Source: Streptomyces sp. H39-S7 (GTDB lineage: Bacteria > Actinomycetota > Actinomycetes > Streptomycetales > Streptomycetaceae). From it: a stretch of DNA of 63,615 nucleotides. Every line of letters starts with the position of its first letter. Position 1 is the stretch's first letter. The stretch lies in the NCBI RefSeq assembly GCF_027158205.1, contig NZ_JAPVLU010000049.1:1-63615 (forward strand), in the 5' to 3' direction. Below the pieces are notes generated by a model. It did no database searches. It saw only the letters and a list, made by a program, of their open reading frames with translations, and had not been told where the DNA came from. A program made the translations under genes and the position numbers. Below are positions 16,076 to 24,490 of the stretch, piece by piece.

Positions 16076-16765
16076 TCAGCGGACGAGTTCGCCGAGCGGC
16101 ACCCCGGCCAGCGCCTTCACCTCGCGCGCGAGGTGGGCCTGGTCGGCGTAGCCCGCCGCCACCGCGACCTCGGCGAACGGGGTCCCCCGCCGGGCCAGTT
16201 CCAGCGCGCGCTGCAGGCGCAGGACCCGCGCGAGCGTCTTCGGGCCGTAGCCGAACGCCGCCAGGCTGCGCCGGTGCAGCTGCCGTTCGCCCAGCCCGGC
16301 GGCCGCGGCCGCGGCGGCCACGCTGCCGCCGGACGCGAGCCGGGCCGCCGTCGCGGCCAGCAGGGGATCCGCCGTACCCGGGCCGCGTACGGCGCCGGTC
16401 ACCGCGTCCTCCAGGGCGCTCCCCGGATCAGCCGCGTCGCCGATCCGCTCGGCGATCCGCCGGGCGGCGGCGCCAGGCCACACCGCGTCCAGCGGCACCC
16501 GCAGGTCACGCAGTTCGTTCGCCGGGACGCCCAGCGCCGCGGGCCCCCTGCCGGGCGCGAACCGCAGCCCGGCGAAGCGCGCGCCGGCGGGGGTCCGCGC
16601 CACGTGGGCGCGGGTGTCGGGGCCGGTGACGATCAGCTCCCCGTCGCACCAGATCACGTCCATGCAGCCGTCGGGCAGCACGCGGTAGGGCCCGCCCTCC
16701 GCGGCACCGACGGTCCGGGTCCAGAGCACCGCGCCCGCGACCCGCGACAACCGCTCCTCGTACAC
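16076..16765 (-). CDS. AraC-family transcriptional regulator
   Basis: About 229 residues. The N-terminal part ('GPYRVLPDGCMDVIWCDGEL', 'FAGLRFAPGRG') matches the DUF6597-type sensor of small AraC regulators, and the C-terminal double helix-turn-helix has 'RVLRLQRALELARRG' and 'VAVAAGYADQAHLAREVKAL'. I chose GTG 16765; a TTG at 16795 in the same frame is possible and neither has a clear ribosome site. Targets unknown; the neighbouring VOC gene is a candidate, although AraC regulators of this size often act elsewhere. Confidence 0.8.
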   Translation of the reverse strand: MYEERLSRVAGAVLWTRTVGAAEGGPYRVLPDGCMDVIWCDGELIVTGPDTRAHVARTPAGARFAGLRFAPGRGPAALGVPANELRDLRVPLDAVWPGAAARRIAERIGDAADPGSALEDAVTGAVRGPGTADPLLAATAARLASGGSVAAAAAAAGLGERQLHRRSLAAFGYGPKTLARVLRLQRALELARRGTPFAEVAVAAGYADQAHLAREVKALAGVPLGELVR

Positions 16766-16853
16766 CCCTTCATTCTGCCCCGGACGCCCCGGCAACAGGA
16801 CGCCCGCACGGCGGCGGCCGGTCGCCGCCGTCAGTCGCCGTCGGTCGCGGCCG

Positions 16854-17993
16854 TCAGTCGCGGCGGCGCAGGCGCGAGCGGACGTCCGACGGCGGCAGGA
16901 AGCGTGTCCAGCGCTCGGGGAACTCGGCGGGCGGGGGGTCGTCAGGACCGAGATCGCCGTCGTCGTCGAAGTCGTCGTCGCGGCCGTCCTCCGCGGCCCG
17001 CCGCCTGGCGGCGTCGGCGACCACCCGGACCGCGGCCGCCTCCCGGGCGCGGGCGTTCTGCTCGCGGGCGGCAGCCGTGGCGAGGGACGGCCAGATACGG
17101 TCCACCGCCGCGTTGACGGCGGCGCCGACCAGCACCGCGAAGGCCGAGATGCCGATCCACAGGAGCACCGCGACGGGCGCGGCCAGCGAACCGTAGATCG
17201 TCGGTCCCTCGACGGTGTTGGTGAGGTAGATGCGCAGCAGGAAGCTGCCGAGGACCCACATCATCAGCGCGATGAGCGCGCCGGGCACGTCCTCGTACCA
17301 GGGCGACCGCACGGGCACCGACACGTGGTAGAGCGTGGTGAGGAAGGCGATCGACACCAGCAGGACGACCGGCCAGTACAGGACGTGGATCGTGCCCTGG
17401 CTGCGCGGCAGCACCGACACGAACGCGTCGGGGCCCGCGACCATCAGGGGCAGCACCAGCGCGCCGACCACCAGCGCGATGATGTAGAGCAGCAGGGCGA
17501 GCAGCCGGGTCTTGACGATCCCGCGGTGCCCCTCCAGGCCGTACATGATCGTGATGGTGTCGACGAAGACGTTGACGGCGCGGGAACCCGACCAGAGCGC
17601 GATCACAAAGCCGAGCGAGATGAGGTCGGGCCGCCGCCCGTGGAAGACGCTGTCCACCAGCGGGCGGACCAACTGGTTCACACCCTTGTCGGACAGGACC
17701 GTCGCGGACGCGGTGAGGATGTTCTCGCGCAGATGCGCGATCGTGTCGGTGCGGATGACGGTGTCCACGTAGCCGAGCGCGCCGACGAGGCCGAGCAGCA
17801 GCGGTGGCAGGGACAGCAGGACGAAGAAGGCCGCCTCCGCGGCGAGTCCGGTCACCCGGTACTCGATGGAGGAGTTGACGGTGTCCTTCAGCAGCAGCCA
17901 GCCGACCTTGCGCTTCGACACATTCCGGTACAGGGCCCGAGCCCTGCCCCAGCGGCCGGGAGGCCGCCCTTTTCTTCCATCCGCTGCGTGCAC
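16854..17993 (-). CDS. YihY/BrkB-family membrane protein
   Basis: About 379 residues. Six predicted membrane helices; family marks include 'AAEAAFFVLLSLPPLLLGLVG' (first helix region, 21 letters shortened here to its core 'AAFFVLLSLPPLLLG'), 'GSRAVNVFVDTI', and 'YWPVVLLVSIAFLTTLYH'. The acidic C-terminus ('DDDFDDDGDLG') is cytoplasmic and likely disordered. The old name ribonuclease BN is not justified; function is unknown, perhaps transport. GTG 17993 was chosen because a TACCGT box ends six bases upstream, indicating a leaderless transcript, and the frame upstream overlaps the aidB promoter. Confidence 0.82.
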   Translation of the reverse strand: MHAADGRKGRPPGRWGRARALYRNVSKRKVGWLLLKDTVNSSIEYRVTGLAAEAAFFVLLSLPPLLLGLVGALGYVDTVIRTDTIAHLRENILTASATVLSDKGVNQLVRPLVDSVFHGRRPDLISLGFVIALWSGSRAVNVFVDTITIMYGLEGHRGIVKTRLLALLLYIIALVVGALVLPLMVAGPDAFVSVLPRSQGTIHVLYWPVVLLVSIAFLTTLYHVSVPVRSPWYEDVPGALIALMMWVLGSFLLRIYLTNTVEGPTIYGSLAAPVAVLLWIGISAFAVLVGAAVNAAVDRIWPSLATAAAREQNARAREAAAVRVVADAARRRAAEDGRDDDFDDDGDLGPDDPPPAEFPERWTRFLPPSDVRSRLRRRD

Positions 17994-17999
17994 CCGCCT

Positions 18000-18107
18000 A
18001 CGGTATCCGCCCCCGGCGGAGCCGGACCCATCCCCTGTAGGGCGCACGGCCCGGCCGGGCGGCGGCGGGGCGTCGCCTTCCGCCCGGCGCGCGCCGACGC
18101 CTACGGT
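18000..18107. promoter_or_regulatory. divergent leaderless promoters, BrkB gene and aidB-like gene
   Basis: Minus strand: TACCGT (18005 to 18000), six bases before GTG 17993. Plus strand: TACGGT (18102-18107), seven bases before ATG 18115. Neither gene has a Shine-Dalgarno. Both -10 hexamers fit the TAnnnT consensus. Confidence 0.6.
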
Positions 18108-18114
18108 GAGTGCC

Positions 18115-19752
18115 ATGAGCGCCCCCACACACACGGTGACCAATCAGCCTCCGCCGCTGGTCGGATATGACGTCCACGCCTCCGACGCCGCGCTCGTCGA
18201 GGCCGTGGAACGCCACGCGGCCCCGGAGCGGCTGGCGGAGATCCAGGGCGAACTGGGCGAGCTGGGCCGGGCCGCGGGCTCGGCCCAGGGGCAGCGCTGG
18301 GGGGACGAGGCGAACGCCAGTCCCCCGGTGCTGCGCACCCACGACCGGTACGGCAACCGGGCCGACGAAGTCGACTTCCACCCGTCCTGGCACCGGCTGC
18401 TGGGCCACGCCGTGTCGTCCGGTCTGACGGACGCCTGGTCGCGCCCCGACGGGCATCTGCGCCGCGCGGCCGGGTTCCTGGTGTGGTCGCAGGCCGAGGC
18501 CGGGCACGGCTGCCCGGTGTCGATGACGCACGCGGCGGTGCCGGCCCTGCGCGCCGATCCGGCGCTGGCCGCCGAATGGGAGCCGCGGCTGCGCTCACGG
18601 ATCTACGATCAGCGGCTCGCCCCGGCCGGCGAGAAGCCGGGCGCCCTGTTCGGCATGGGGATGACGGAGAAGCAGGGCGGCTCCGACGTCCGGGCCAACA
18701 CCACCCGCGCGCTGCCGCTCGCCGAGGACGGCGCCTACGCGCTGACCGGCCACAAGTGGTTCTGCTCCGCCCCGATGTCCGACGGCTTCCTGGTACTGGC
18801 CCAGGCGCCGGAGGGCCTCACCTGCTTCCTGCTGCCGCGGGTGCTGCCGGACGGCACCCGCAACGTCTTCGCGATCCAGCGGCTGAAGAACAAGCTGGGC
18901 AACCGCTCCAACGCCTCCTCCGAGGTGGAGTTCGACGGGACGTGGGCGCGCCGGGTCGGGGACGAGGGCCGCGGGGTGGCGACCATCATCGAGATGGTCG
19001 CGGCGACCCGGCTGGACTGCGCGATCGGTTCCGCGGCCATCATGCGGCAGGCCGTCGCCCAGGCGGTGCACCACACCACCCACCGCAGCGCGTTCGGCGG
19101 CCCGCTGGTCGACAAGCCGCTGATGCGCAACGTCCTGGCGGACCTCGCGCTGGAGTCGGAGGCCGCCACGACCACCGCGATGCGGCTCGCCGCCTCCTAC
19201 GACACCGGTACGGAGCAGGAGCGGCACTTCCGGCGGCTGGCGGTGGCCGTCACCAAGTACTGGGTGACGAAGCGGTGTCCGGCGGTCGCCGTGGAGGCGC
19301 TGGAGTGCCTGGGCGGCAACGGGTACGTCGAGGAGTCGGGGATGCCCCGGCTGTTCCGCGAGTCGCCGCTGAACTCGGTCTGGGAGGGTTCCGGCAACGT
19401 CCAGGCGCTGGACGTGCTGCGGGTGCTGCGGCGCGATCCGATGGCCCTGAACGCGTTCCTCACCGAGATCGGCCTGGCCCGCGGCGCGGACCACCGGCTG
19501 GACGGTGCCATCAAGAACCTGCTGACCGAGCTGGCGGACCTGGAGGGCGTGGAGGCCCGCGCCCGGCGCATCGTCGAGCGGATGGCCCTGATCCTCCAGG
19601 GCTCCCTGCTCGTACGGTTCGCCCCGCCCGCGGTGGCCGACGCGTACTGCGCCTCGCGCCTCGGCGGTGACTGGGGAGCGGCGTTCGGCACCCTGCCGCA
19701 CACCCTGGACCTGACCTCGATCGTGGACCGCGCCCGGCCGGTCACCGACTGA
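18115..19752 (+). CDS. aidB: acyl-CoA dehydrogenase-fold protein, AidB-like
   Basis: 545 residues, longer than ordinary acyl-CoA dehydrogenases (about 390) and with the extended N- and C-termini of AidB. Core motifs are 'MGMTEKQGGSDVRANTT' and 'GHKWFCSAPMSDGFLVLAQ' in the flavin-binding barrel, and 'ALECLGGNGYVEESGMPRLF' near the active site. E. coli AidB binds FAD and DNA and is induced by Ada after alkylation; here ada-alkA and ogt lie 5.4 kb away, not adjacent. ATG 18115 from the leaderless promoter. Catalytic activity not evident. Confidence 0.85.
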   Translation: MSAPTHTVTNQPPPLVGYDVHASDAALVEAVERHAAPERLAEIQGELGELGRAAGSAQGQRWGDEANASPPVLRTHDRYGNRADEVDFHPSWHRLLGHAVSSGLTDAWSRPDGHLRRAAGFLVWSQAEAGHGCPVSMTHAAVPALRADPALAAEWEPRLRSRIYDQRLAPAGEKPGALFGMGMTEKQGGSDVRANTTRALPLAEDGAYALTGHKWFCSAPMSDGFLVLAQAPEGLTCFLLPRVLPDGTRNVFAIQRLKNKLGNRSNASSEVEFDGTWARRVGDEGRGVATIIEMVAATRLDCAIGSAAIMRQAVAQAVHHTTHRSAFGGPLVDKPLMRNVLADLALESEAATTTAMRLAASYDTGTEQERHFRRLAVAVTKYWVTKRCPAVAVEALECLGGNGYVEESGMPRLFRESPLNSVWEGSGNVQALDVLRVLRRDPMALNAFLTEIGLARGADHRLDGAIKNLLTELADLEGVEARARRIVERMALILQGSLLVRFAPPAVADAYCASRLGGDWGAAFGTLPHTLDLTSIVDRARPVTD

Positions 19753-19803
19753 GCGGGGCGGGGGCAGGGGCCGCAGCGGCTCCCCTCGCGCGGAGAGAAA
19801 GAG

Positions 19804-19831
19804 GGTGGCGCCGCGCCGACTCGGCACCACC
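19804..19831. terminator. bidirectional terminator
   Basis: GGTGGCGCCG (19804-19813) pairs with CGGCACCACC (19822-19831), nine Watson-Crick pairs plus one G-U, eight-base loop, between the convergent aidB-like and pfkB-like genes. Confidence 0.65.
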
Positions 19832-19910
19832 CCCGGTTTCTGCTGCCCCCGATACCCAGCGGCAGTCGGGCCGTTTCCGCCATGCCCGCCGGGCGCGGTG
19901 GCGCGTCGGG

Positions 19911-20855
19911 TCAGAGGTCGTGCCGCCATGGAGGGTTCGGGCCCCTTACCGCGCAGGTGGCCGCGGCCACTGCCGTGCCCAGCGTGACCGCGTCCTGGAC
20001 GTCTTCCGGGGTGAGTGCGGCCAGTCGGCCGCCGAGGCGGCCCGCGGAGTGGAGGTGGTGCAGGAGGCCTGCCATGAAGGCGTCGCCCGCGCCGACGGTG
20101 TCGACGACGTCGGACGGGTGGGCCGGTACGTGGAGCCGGGTGCCGTCCAGGGAGGCGAGGGCGCCCTTCTCACCGAGGGTGATGACGACGAGGGGGACGC
20201 CGAGGGCGTGCCACTCGTCGCAGGCCTTCTCCGGCGGGGTGTCGGGGTGGAGATGGGTGAGGTCGTCGTCGCTGAGCCGCAGGATGTCGGCCGCCGCGCA
20301 CCAGCGGGGCAGGCGCCGGCGGTAGCGGTCGGGCGGTACGAGCCCCGGGCGGACGTTGGGGTCGATGCTGATCGTGGTGCGGGGACGGAGGTCGTCGAGG
20401 AGCTCTTCGACGCGCTCCGCCCCGGGGTCGCGCACGAGCGCGAGGGAACCGGTGTGCAGGCAGACGGGGTCGGCGGGCAGCCCGGCTGTCAGCTCGGTCG
20501 CCGTCCACTGCCAGTCCGCGGTTCCTTCGGCGTGGAAGGAGTAGCGGGCGCGGCCCGCCGCGTCGAGGTCGGCGACGGCGAGCGTGCTGGGCTCGGCCGC
20601 GTCCGGGCAGCCGGTCAGGTCGACGCCGGAGCCGGCCAGCCGCTCGCGGAAGAGCCGGCCGAAGACGTCGCCCGACAGCCGGCCGAGGAACCGGGTGGGC
20701 GTGCCGAGCCGGGCCAGCGCGACCGCGGTGGTGGCGGGGCCGCCGCCCGGGACGACGGCCAGGTCGAGCCCCGCGGCGGGGTCACCGGACCGGGGGGCGG
20801 CGAAGGCGTCGGCGACGCATTCGCCGAGGACGACGACGGGACGGGTCGGACTCAT
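19911..20855 (-). CDS. PfkB-family carbohydrate kinase (fructokinase-like)
   Basis: 314 residues. PfkB signature 1 region 'VPGGGPATTAVALARLG' and signature 2 'DTVGAGDAFMAGLLHHL', the latter with the anion-hole GAGD and catalytic Asp. It phosphorylates a sugar or nucleoside hydroxyl with ATP; 'GECVADAF' and the overall pattern fit fructokinase or 2-keto-3-deoxygluconate kinase, and I cannot choose. ATG 20855 has TACGCT seven bases upstream and no Shine-Dalgarno. Divergent from a GNAT gene. Confidence 0.85.
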   Translation of the reverse strand: MSPTRPVVVLGECVADAFAAPRSGDPAAGLDLAVVPGGGPATTAVALARLGTPTRFLGRLSGDVFGRLFRERLAGSGVDLTGCPDAAEPSTLAVADLDAAGRARYSFHAEGTADWQWTATELTAGLPADPVCLHTGSLALVRDPGAERVEELLDDLRPRTTISIDPNVRPGLVPPDRYRRRLPRWCAAADILRLSDDDLTHLHPDTPPEKACDEWHALGVPLVVITLGEKGALASLDGTRLHVPAHPSDVVDTVGAGDAFMAGLLHHLHSAGRLGGRLAALTPEDVQDAVTLGTAVAAATCAVRGPNPPWRHDL

Positions 20856-20862
20856 GCCGGAC

Positions 20863-20950
20863 AGCGTACGAGCCCGTGCCGGGTGCGCGGCAGGGCTCAC
20901 AGGCGCGCGGCCGCGGCGATTCGGCCGGCCCGACCGCGCCGACCTAGGCT
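20863..20950. promoter_or_regulatory. divergent leaderless promoters, pfkB-like and GNAT genes
   Basis: Minus strand TACGCT (20868 to 20863) is seven bases from ATG 20855; plus strand TAGGCT (20945-20950) is six bases from ATG 20957. No ribosome site precedes either start. Confidence 0.6.
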
Positions 20951-20956
20951 GTCGGC

Positions 20957-21529
20957 ATGAGCATCAGCGTGACCACCTGGTCCCTCGAGCAGACCTCACC
21001 TGCGGATCTGCGGCCCTCGGCCGTGCCCGCCGCCGGGGACGGGGTGCGGATCGTGGCCGCCGAGGTGCCATCGCCCGACTTCAGCCGCTTCCTCTACGCG
21101 TCGGTCGGCGCCGACTGCCTGTGGACCGACCGGCTGGGCTGGACGTACGGGCGCTGGCAGGCGCATCTGGAGCGGCCGGGCGCGGAGACGTGGGTGGCGT
21201 ACGAGCGGGGCACGCCGGCCGGGTTCGTCGAGCTCGATCCGCAGGACGACGGCGTCGTGGAGATCATGTACTTCGGGCTGTTGCCGGCCTTCCGGGGGCG
21301 CGGGATCGGTGGTCACCTGCTGTCGTACGGGACCGCCCGCGCCTGGGACCTGGCCGGCCGGTGGCCGGGGCGGGACGCGACGAAGCGGGTGTGGGTGCAC
21401 ACCTGCGATCTTGACGGGCCGCACGCGATGGCCAACTACGAGCGGCGCGGCTTCCGGCTCTTCGACACCCGGACGACGGACGAACCGGACCAGGCGGTCC
21501 CTGCGGGGCCGTGGCCCGTGGAGCAGTGA
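20957..21529 (+). CDS. GNAT-family N-acetyltransferase
   Basis: 190 residues. Acetyl-CoA loop 'YFGLLPAFRGRGIGGHLLSY' (R-G-R-G-I-G) and following 'ANYERRGFRLFDTRT' are typical of the GNAT fold. Substrate unknown. Probably leaderless (see the promoter entry). Ends 92 bases before the sulfur-operon leader peptide and is transcribed in the same direction, but the strong promoter-like region in between makes it a separate unit. Confidence 0.85.
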   Translation: MSISVTTWSLEQTSPADLRPSAVPAAGDGVRIVAAEVPSPDFSRFLYASVGADCLWTDRLGWTYGRWQAHLERPGAETWVAYERGTPAGFVELDPQDDGVVEIMYFGLLPAFRGRGIGGHLLSYGTARAWDLAGRWPGRDATKRVWVHTCDLDGPHAMANYERRGFRLFDTRTTDEPDQAVPAGPWPVEQ

Positions 21530-21543
21530 CGCAGAACACAGCG

Positions 21544-21564
21544 TCTCACTTAGTGGGATATTCT
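21544..21564 (+). promoter_or_regulatory. operator-like repeat and -10 box of the sulfur operon
   Basis: TCTCAC-TTA-GTGGGA (21544-21558), an inverted repeat with 5 of 6 arm positions matching, directly abuts TATTCT (21559-21564), a good -10 hexamer. Transcription would begin near 21571, about 50 bases before the leader peptide. The overlap of repeat and promoter suggests control by a regulator, probably sulfur-related; I cannot name it. Confidence 0.55.
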
Positions 21565-21621
21565 GGTCCACATGCTGGACGACGGTGGACTGCTCCGAGA
21601 CCCGCATGCCACGCTTCCGAC

Positions 21622-21705
21622 ATGTCCCGCACTGGAATCGCCTTGGTAGGTCGGCCGCACGTCGACTTCTGCCGCGTGTCCAGCGCCATCTGTCCGGCGA
21701 GCTGA
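21622..21705 (+). CDS. Cys-containing leader peptide of the sulfur operon
   Basis: 27 codons; the peptide ends 'RPHVDFCRVSSAICPAS' with Cys17 and Cys24. Streptomyces genomes carry many such 'HVDxCRVxSAIC' leaders ahead of sulfur and transport operons, usually annotated 'putative leader peptide'. The stop is at 21703-21705, 166 bases before sirA. A long hairpin starts on the base after the Cys24 codon. I infer that ribosome stalling at this codon when Cys-tRNA is short prevents the hairpin and lets transcription or translation of the operon continue. Confidence 0.82.
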   Translation: MSRTGIALVGRPHVDFCRVSSAICPAS

Positions 21706-21729
21706 TCGCGCCGCGCCGATCGGCGCCGG
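21694..21729 (+). promoter_or_regulatory. attenuator-like hairpin overlapping the end of the leader peptide
   Basis: CCGGCG (21694-21699) pairs with CGCCGG (21724-21729) and GATCG (21704-21708) pairs with CGATC (21717-21721), loop 21709-21716. The 5' arm begins right after the TGT codon for Cys24 of the leader. No obvious T-run follows, so it may act through Rho or translation rather than as an intrinsic terminator. Confidence 0.6.
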
Positions 21730-21871
21730 CAACCCGCCACCCTCTCGCGTCGTGGTCGCGCACGCGCCCCGCCGCTGCCGACTGCCCTGATCGTTTTCAG
21801 GTTTCCGCAGGCCATAGGGTGCATCCGCGCTAACACCGACGTATTCGCCGCTGCCCGAAGGACGCATCGCC

Positions 21872-23569
21872 ATGGCCTCCACTCCTGATCAGCCAGCCGA
21901 CACCACGGCCCGTCGCAAAGCCGGACGCCACCGTGGTGAAGGCCAGTGGGCGATGGGCCACTTCACGCCGCTCAACGGCAATGAGCAGACGAAGAAGGAC
22001 GACGACGGTCTCAACGTGCGGACACGCATTGAGACGATCTACTCCCAGCGCGGCTTCGACTCGATCGACCCCGCCGACCTCCGCGGCCGCATGCGCTGGT
22101 GGGGTCTCTACACCCAGCGCAGGCCCGGGATCGACGGCGGCAAGACCGCCGTTCTGGAGCCGCACGAGCTGGACGACGAGTACTTCATGCTGCGGGTCCG
22201 CATCGACGGCGGCCGGCTCACCACCGAGCAGTTGCGCGTCATCGGCGAGATCTCGCAGGAGTTCGCCCGCGGCACCGCCGACCTGACGGACCGGCAGAAC
22301 GTCCAGTACCACTGGATCCGGATCGAGGACGTCCCGGAGATCTGGCGCCGGCTGGAGGCCGTGGGCCTGTCCACCACCGAGGCGTGCGGCGACACCCCGC
22401 GCACCATCCTCGGTTCGCCGGTCGCGGGGATCGCGGCCGACGAGATCATCGACGGCAGTTCCGCGATCGACGAGATCCACACGCGCTACATCGGCTCCAA
22501 GGACTTCTCCAACCTCCCGCGCAAGTTCAAGACGGCGATCTCCGGGTCGCCGCTGCTGGACGTGGCGCACGAGATCAACGACATCGCCTTCGTCGGGGTC
22601 AACCACCCCGAGCACGGACCCGGCTTCGACCTGTGGGTCGGCGGCGGACTGTCCACCAACCCCAAGCTCGGCGTACGGCTCGGTGCGTGGGTCCCGCTCG
22701 ACGACGTCTCCGACGTGTGGGCCGGTGTCATCGGCATCTTCCGCGACTACGGATACCGGCGGCTGCGCACCCGCGCCCGGCTGAAGTTCCTGGTCGCCGA
22801 CTGGGGTCCCGAGAAGTTCCGGCAGATCCTGGAGGACGAGTACCTCCAGCGCAAGCTCACCGACGGGCCCGCGCCCGTTCACCCCGAGCAGCAGTGGCGC
22901 GACCACGTCGGCGTGCACCGCCAGCAGGACGGCCGCTTCTACGTGGGCTTCGCGCCGCGGGTCGGCCGGATCGACGGCTCCACGCTCACCAAGATCTCCG
23001 AACTGGCGGCGGCGCACGGCTCGGGCCGGCTGCGCACCACGGTCGAGCAGAAGATGATCGTGCTGGACATCGAGGAGCCCCGGGTCGAGTCGCTGGTGGC
23101 CGGTCTCGAGGCGCTCGGTTTCCAGGTGAAGCCGTCCCCGTTCCGGCGCGGCACCATGGCCTGCACCGGGATCGAGTACTGCAAGCTGGCCATCGTCGAG
23201 ACCAAGGCGCGCGGCGCCTCCCTCATCGACGAGCTGGAGCAGCGGCTGCCGGACTTCGACCAGCCGCTGACCATCAACGTCAACGGCTGCCCCAACTCCT
23301 GCGCCCGTATCCAGGTGGCGGACATTGGTCTCAAGGGCCAGCTGGTCACCGACGAGAACGGCGAGCAGGTCGAGGGCTTCCAGGTGCACCTGGGCGGCAG
23401 CCTCGGCCTGGAGCCCGGCTTCGGCCGCAAGGTCCGCGGGCTGAAGGTCACCTCCGCCGGCCTGGACGACTACGTCGAGCGGGTGCTGCGGCGGTTCGAG
23501 AGCGAGCGCGAGGGCGACGAGCGCTTCGCGACCTGGGCCGCCCGCGCCTCCGAGGAGGCGCTGTCATGA
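21872..23569 (+). CDS. sirA: ferredoxin-dependent sulfite (nitrite) reductase
   Basis: 565 residues with the duplicated siroheme-reductase fold. The [4Fe-4S]-siroheme ligands are Cys431, Cys437, Cys473 and Cys477 ('ACTGIEYCKLA' and 'NGCPNSCAR'). It reduces sulfite to sulfide with six electrons from ferredoxin. Operon context (APS reductase, ATP sulfurylase, siroheme chelatase) says sulfite rather than nitrite. A Cys in 'TEACGDTP' and an upstream Tyr could form the Tyr-Cys link known in mycobacterial SirA. ATG 21872 has GAAGGA upstream. Its TGA overlaps the next start (ATGA). Confidence 0.93.
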   Translation: MASTPDQPADTTARRKAGRHRGEGQWAMGHFTPLNGNEQTKKDDDGLNVRTRIETIYSQRGFDSIDPADLRGRMRWWGLYTQRRPGIDGGKTAVLEPHELDDEYFMLRVRIDGGRLTTEQLRVIGEISQEFARGTADLTDRQNVQYHWIRIEDVPEIWRRLEAVGLSTTEACGDTPRTILGSPVAGIAADEIIDGSSAIDEIHTRYIGSKDFSNLPRKFKTAISGSPLLDVAHEINDIAFVGVNHPEHGPGFDLWVGGGLSTNPKLGVRLGAWVPLDDVSDVWAGVIGIFRDYGYRRLRTRARLKFLVADWGPEKFRQILEDEYLQRKLTDGPAPVHPEQQWRDHVGVHRQQDGRFYVGFAPRVGRIDGSTLTKISELAAAHGSGRLRTTVEQKMIVLDIEEPRVESLVAGLEALGFQVKPSPFRRGTMACTGIEYCKLAIVETKARGASLIDELEQRLPDFDQPLTINVNGCPNSCARIQVADIGLKGQLVTDENGEQVEGFQVHLGGSLGLEPGFGRKVRGLKVTSAGLDDYVERVLRRFESEREGDERFATWAARASEEALS

Positions 23570-23760
23570 CCGAGCGCGCCGCGCCGTTCAACTGCCCGTA
23601 CTGCGGGGACGAGGATCTGCGCCCCTCCGAGGAGAAGGTTCCGCACGGATCGGGCGCCGCCTGGGAATGCCGGGCGTGCAATCGGGCCTTTCAGTTGAAG
23701 TTCCTCGGCCTGCTGGCCCAGGGACTTCGGAAGAACCCCCCGACCGGAGGCGAGTCGTGA
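23566..23760 (+). CDS. 64-residue zinc-ribbon protein of the sulfur operon
   Basis: Two CxxC pairs, Cys10/13 ('NCPYCGDED') and Cys35/38 ('ECRACNRAF'), make a single zinc ribbon; the tail 'FQLKFLGLLAQGL' is helical. The start overlaps the sirA stop and the end overlaps the cysH start (GTGA), so it is translationally coupled to both. Homologous small ORFs sit at this place in other Streptomyces, to my recollection, without a known role. Electron transfer, sulfur relay or assembly of the sulfite-reducing complex are possible; none is shown. Confidence 0.85.
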   Translation: MTERAAPFNCPYCGDEDLRPSEEKVPHGSGAAWECRACNRAFQLKFLGLLAQGLRKNPPTGGES

Positions 23761-24461
23761 CCACCGCACAGCACACCGCCGAAGACCTGCGCGATCTGGC
23801 CGAGCAGGCGGGCCGCGACCTGGAGGACGCGTCCCCCCTGGAGATCCTGCGCTGGGCCGCCGAGACGTTCGGCCCGCGCTTCTGTGTCACGTCCTCGATG
23901 GAGGACGCCGTCGTGGCGCACCTGGCGTCCCGCGCCTTTCCCGGCGTGGACGTCGTCTTCCTCGACACCGGCTACCACTTCCCCGAGACCATCGGCACCC
24001 GCGACGCCGTGGGTGCGGTGATGGACGTCAACCTGATCACGCTGACCCCGGTGCAGAGCGTCGCCGAACAGGACGCCGAGTACGGGCCGAAGCTGCACGA
24101 CCGCGACCCCGACCTGTGCTGCGCCCTGCGCAAGGTCAAGCCGCTGGAGCAGGGCCTGACCGCGTACGACGCCTGGGCCACCGGGCTGCGCCGCGACGAG
24201 TCGCCGACCCGCGCGGGCACCCCGGTCGTCGGCTGGGACGAGAAGCGCCGCAAGGTGAAGGTCTCCCCGATCGCCCGCTGGACGCAGGCGGACGTGGACG
24301 CGTACGTCCTGGAGCACGGGGTGCTGACCAACCCGCTGCTGATGGACGGATTCGCGTCGGTCGGTTGCGCGCCCTGCACCCGCCGGGTGCTGGAGGGCGA
24401 GGACGCCCGCGCCGGCCGCTGGGCCGGCCGTGGCAAGACCGAGTGCGGGCTGCACGGCTGA
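23757..24461 (+). CDS. cysH: assimilatory APS reductase (CysH family)
   Basis: 234 residues. PP-loop-like fold with 'VFLDTGYHFPETI' and 'RWTQADVDAYVL'. It has the four-Cys set CC121-122 ('DLCCALRKVKPL') and Cys204-x2-Cys207 ('GCAPCTRRV') that binds a [4Fe-4S] cluster and marks APS-using enzymes, plus the catalytic Cys in the C-terminal 'ECGLHG'. It reduces adenylyl sulfate to sulfite with thioredoxin. Starts at GTG 23757 inside the zinc-ribbon stop. Often labelled PAPS reductase; the Cys pattern argues for APS. Confidence 0.92.
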   Translation: MTTAQHTAEDLRDLAEQAGRDLEDASPLEILRWAAETFGPRFCVTSSMEDAVVAHLASRAFPGVDVVFLDTGYHFPETIGTRDAVGAVMDVNLITLTPVQSVAEQDAEYGPKLHDRDPDLCCALRKVKPLEQGLTAYDAWATGLRRDESPTRAGTPVVGWDEKRRKVKVSPIARWTQADVDAYVLEHGVLTNPLLMDGFASVGCAPCTRRVLEGEDARAGRWAGRGKTECGLHG

Positions 24462-24490
24462 TGACTACTCAGATATCCCAGGAGCGAGAG

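Noticed and set aside
16854..18143. A start for the BrkB gene at 18143, giving 429 residues
   Set aside because: It would run over the aidB-like start; GTG 17993 has a correctly spaced -10 box.
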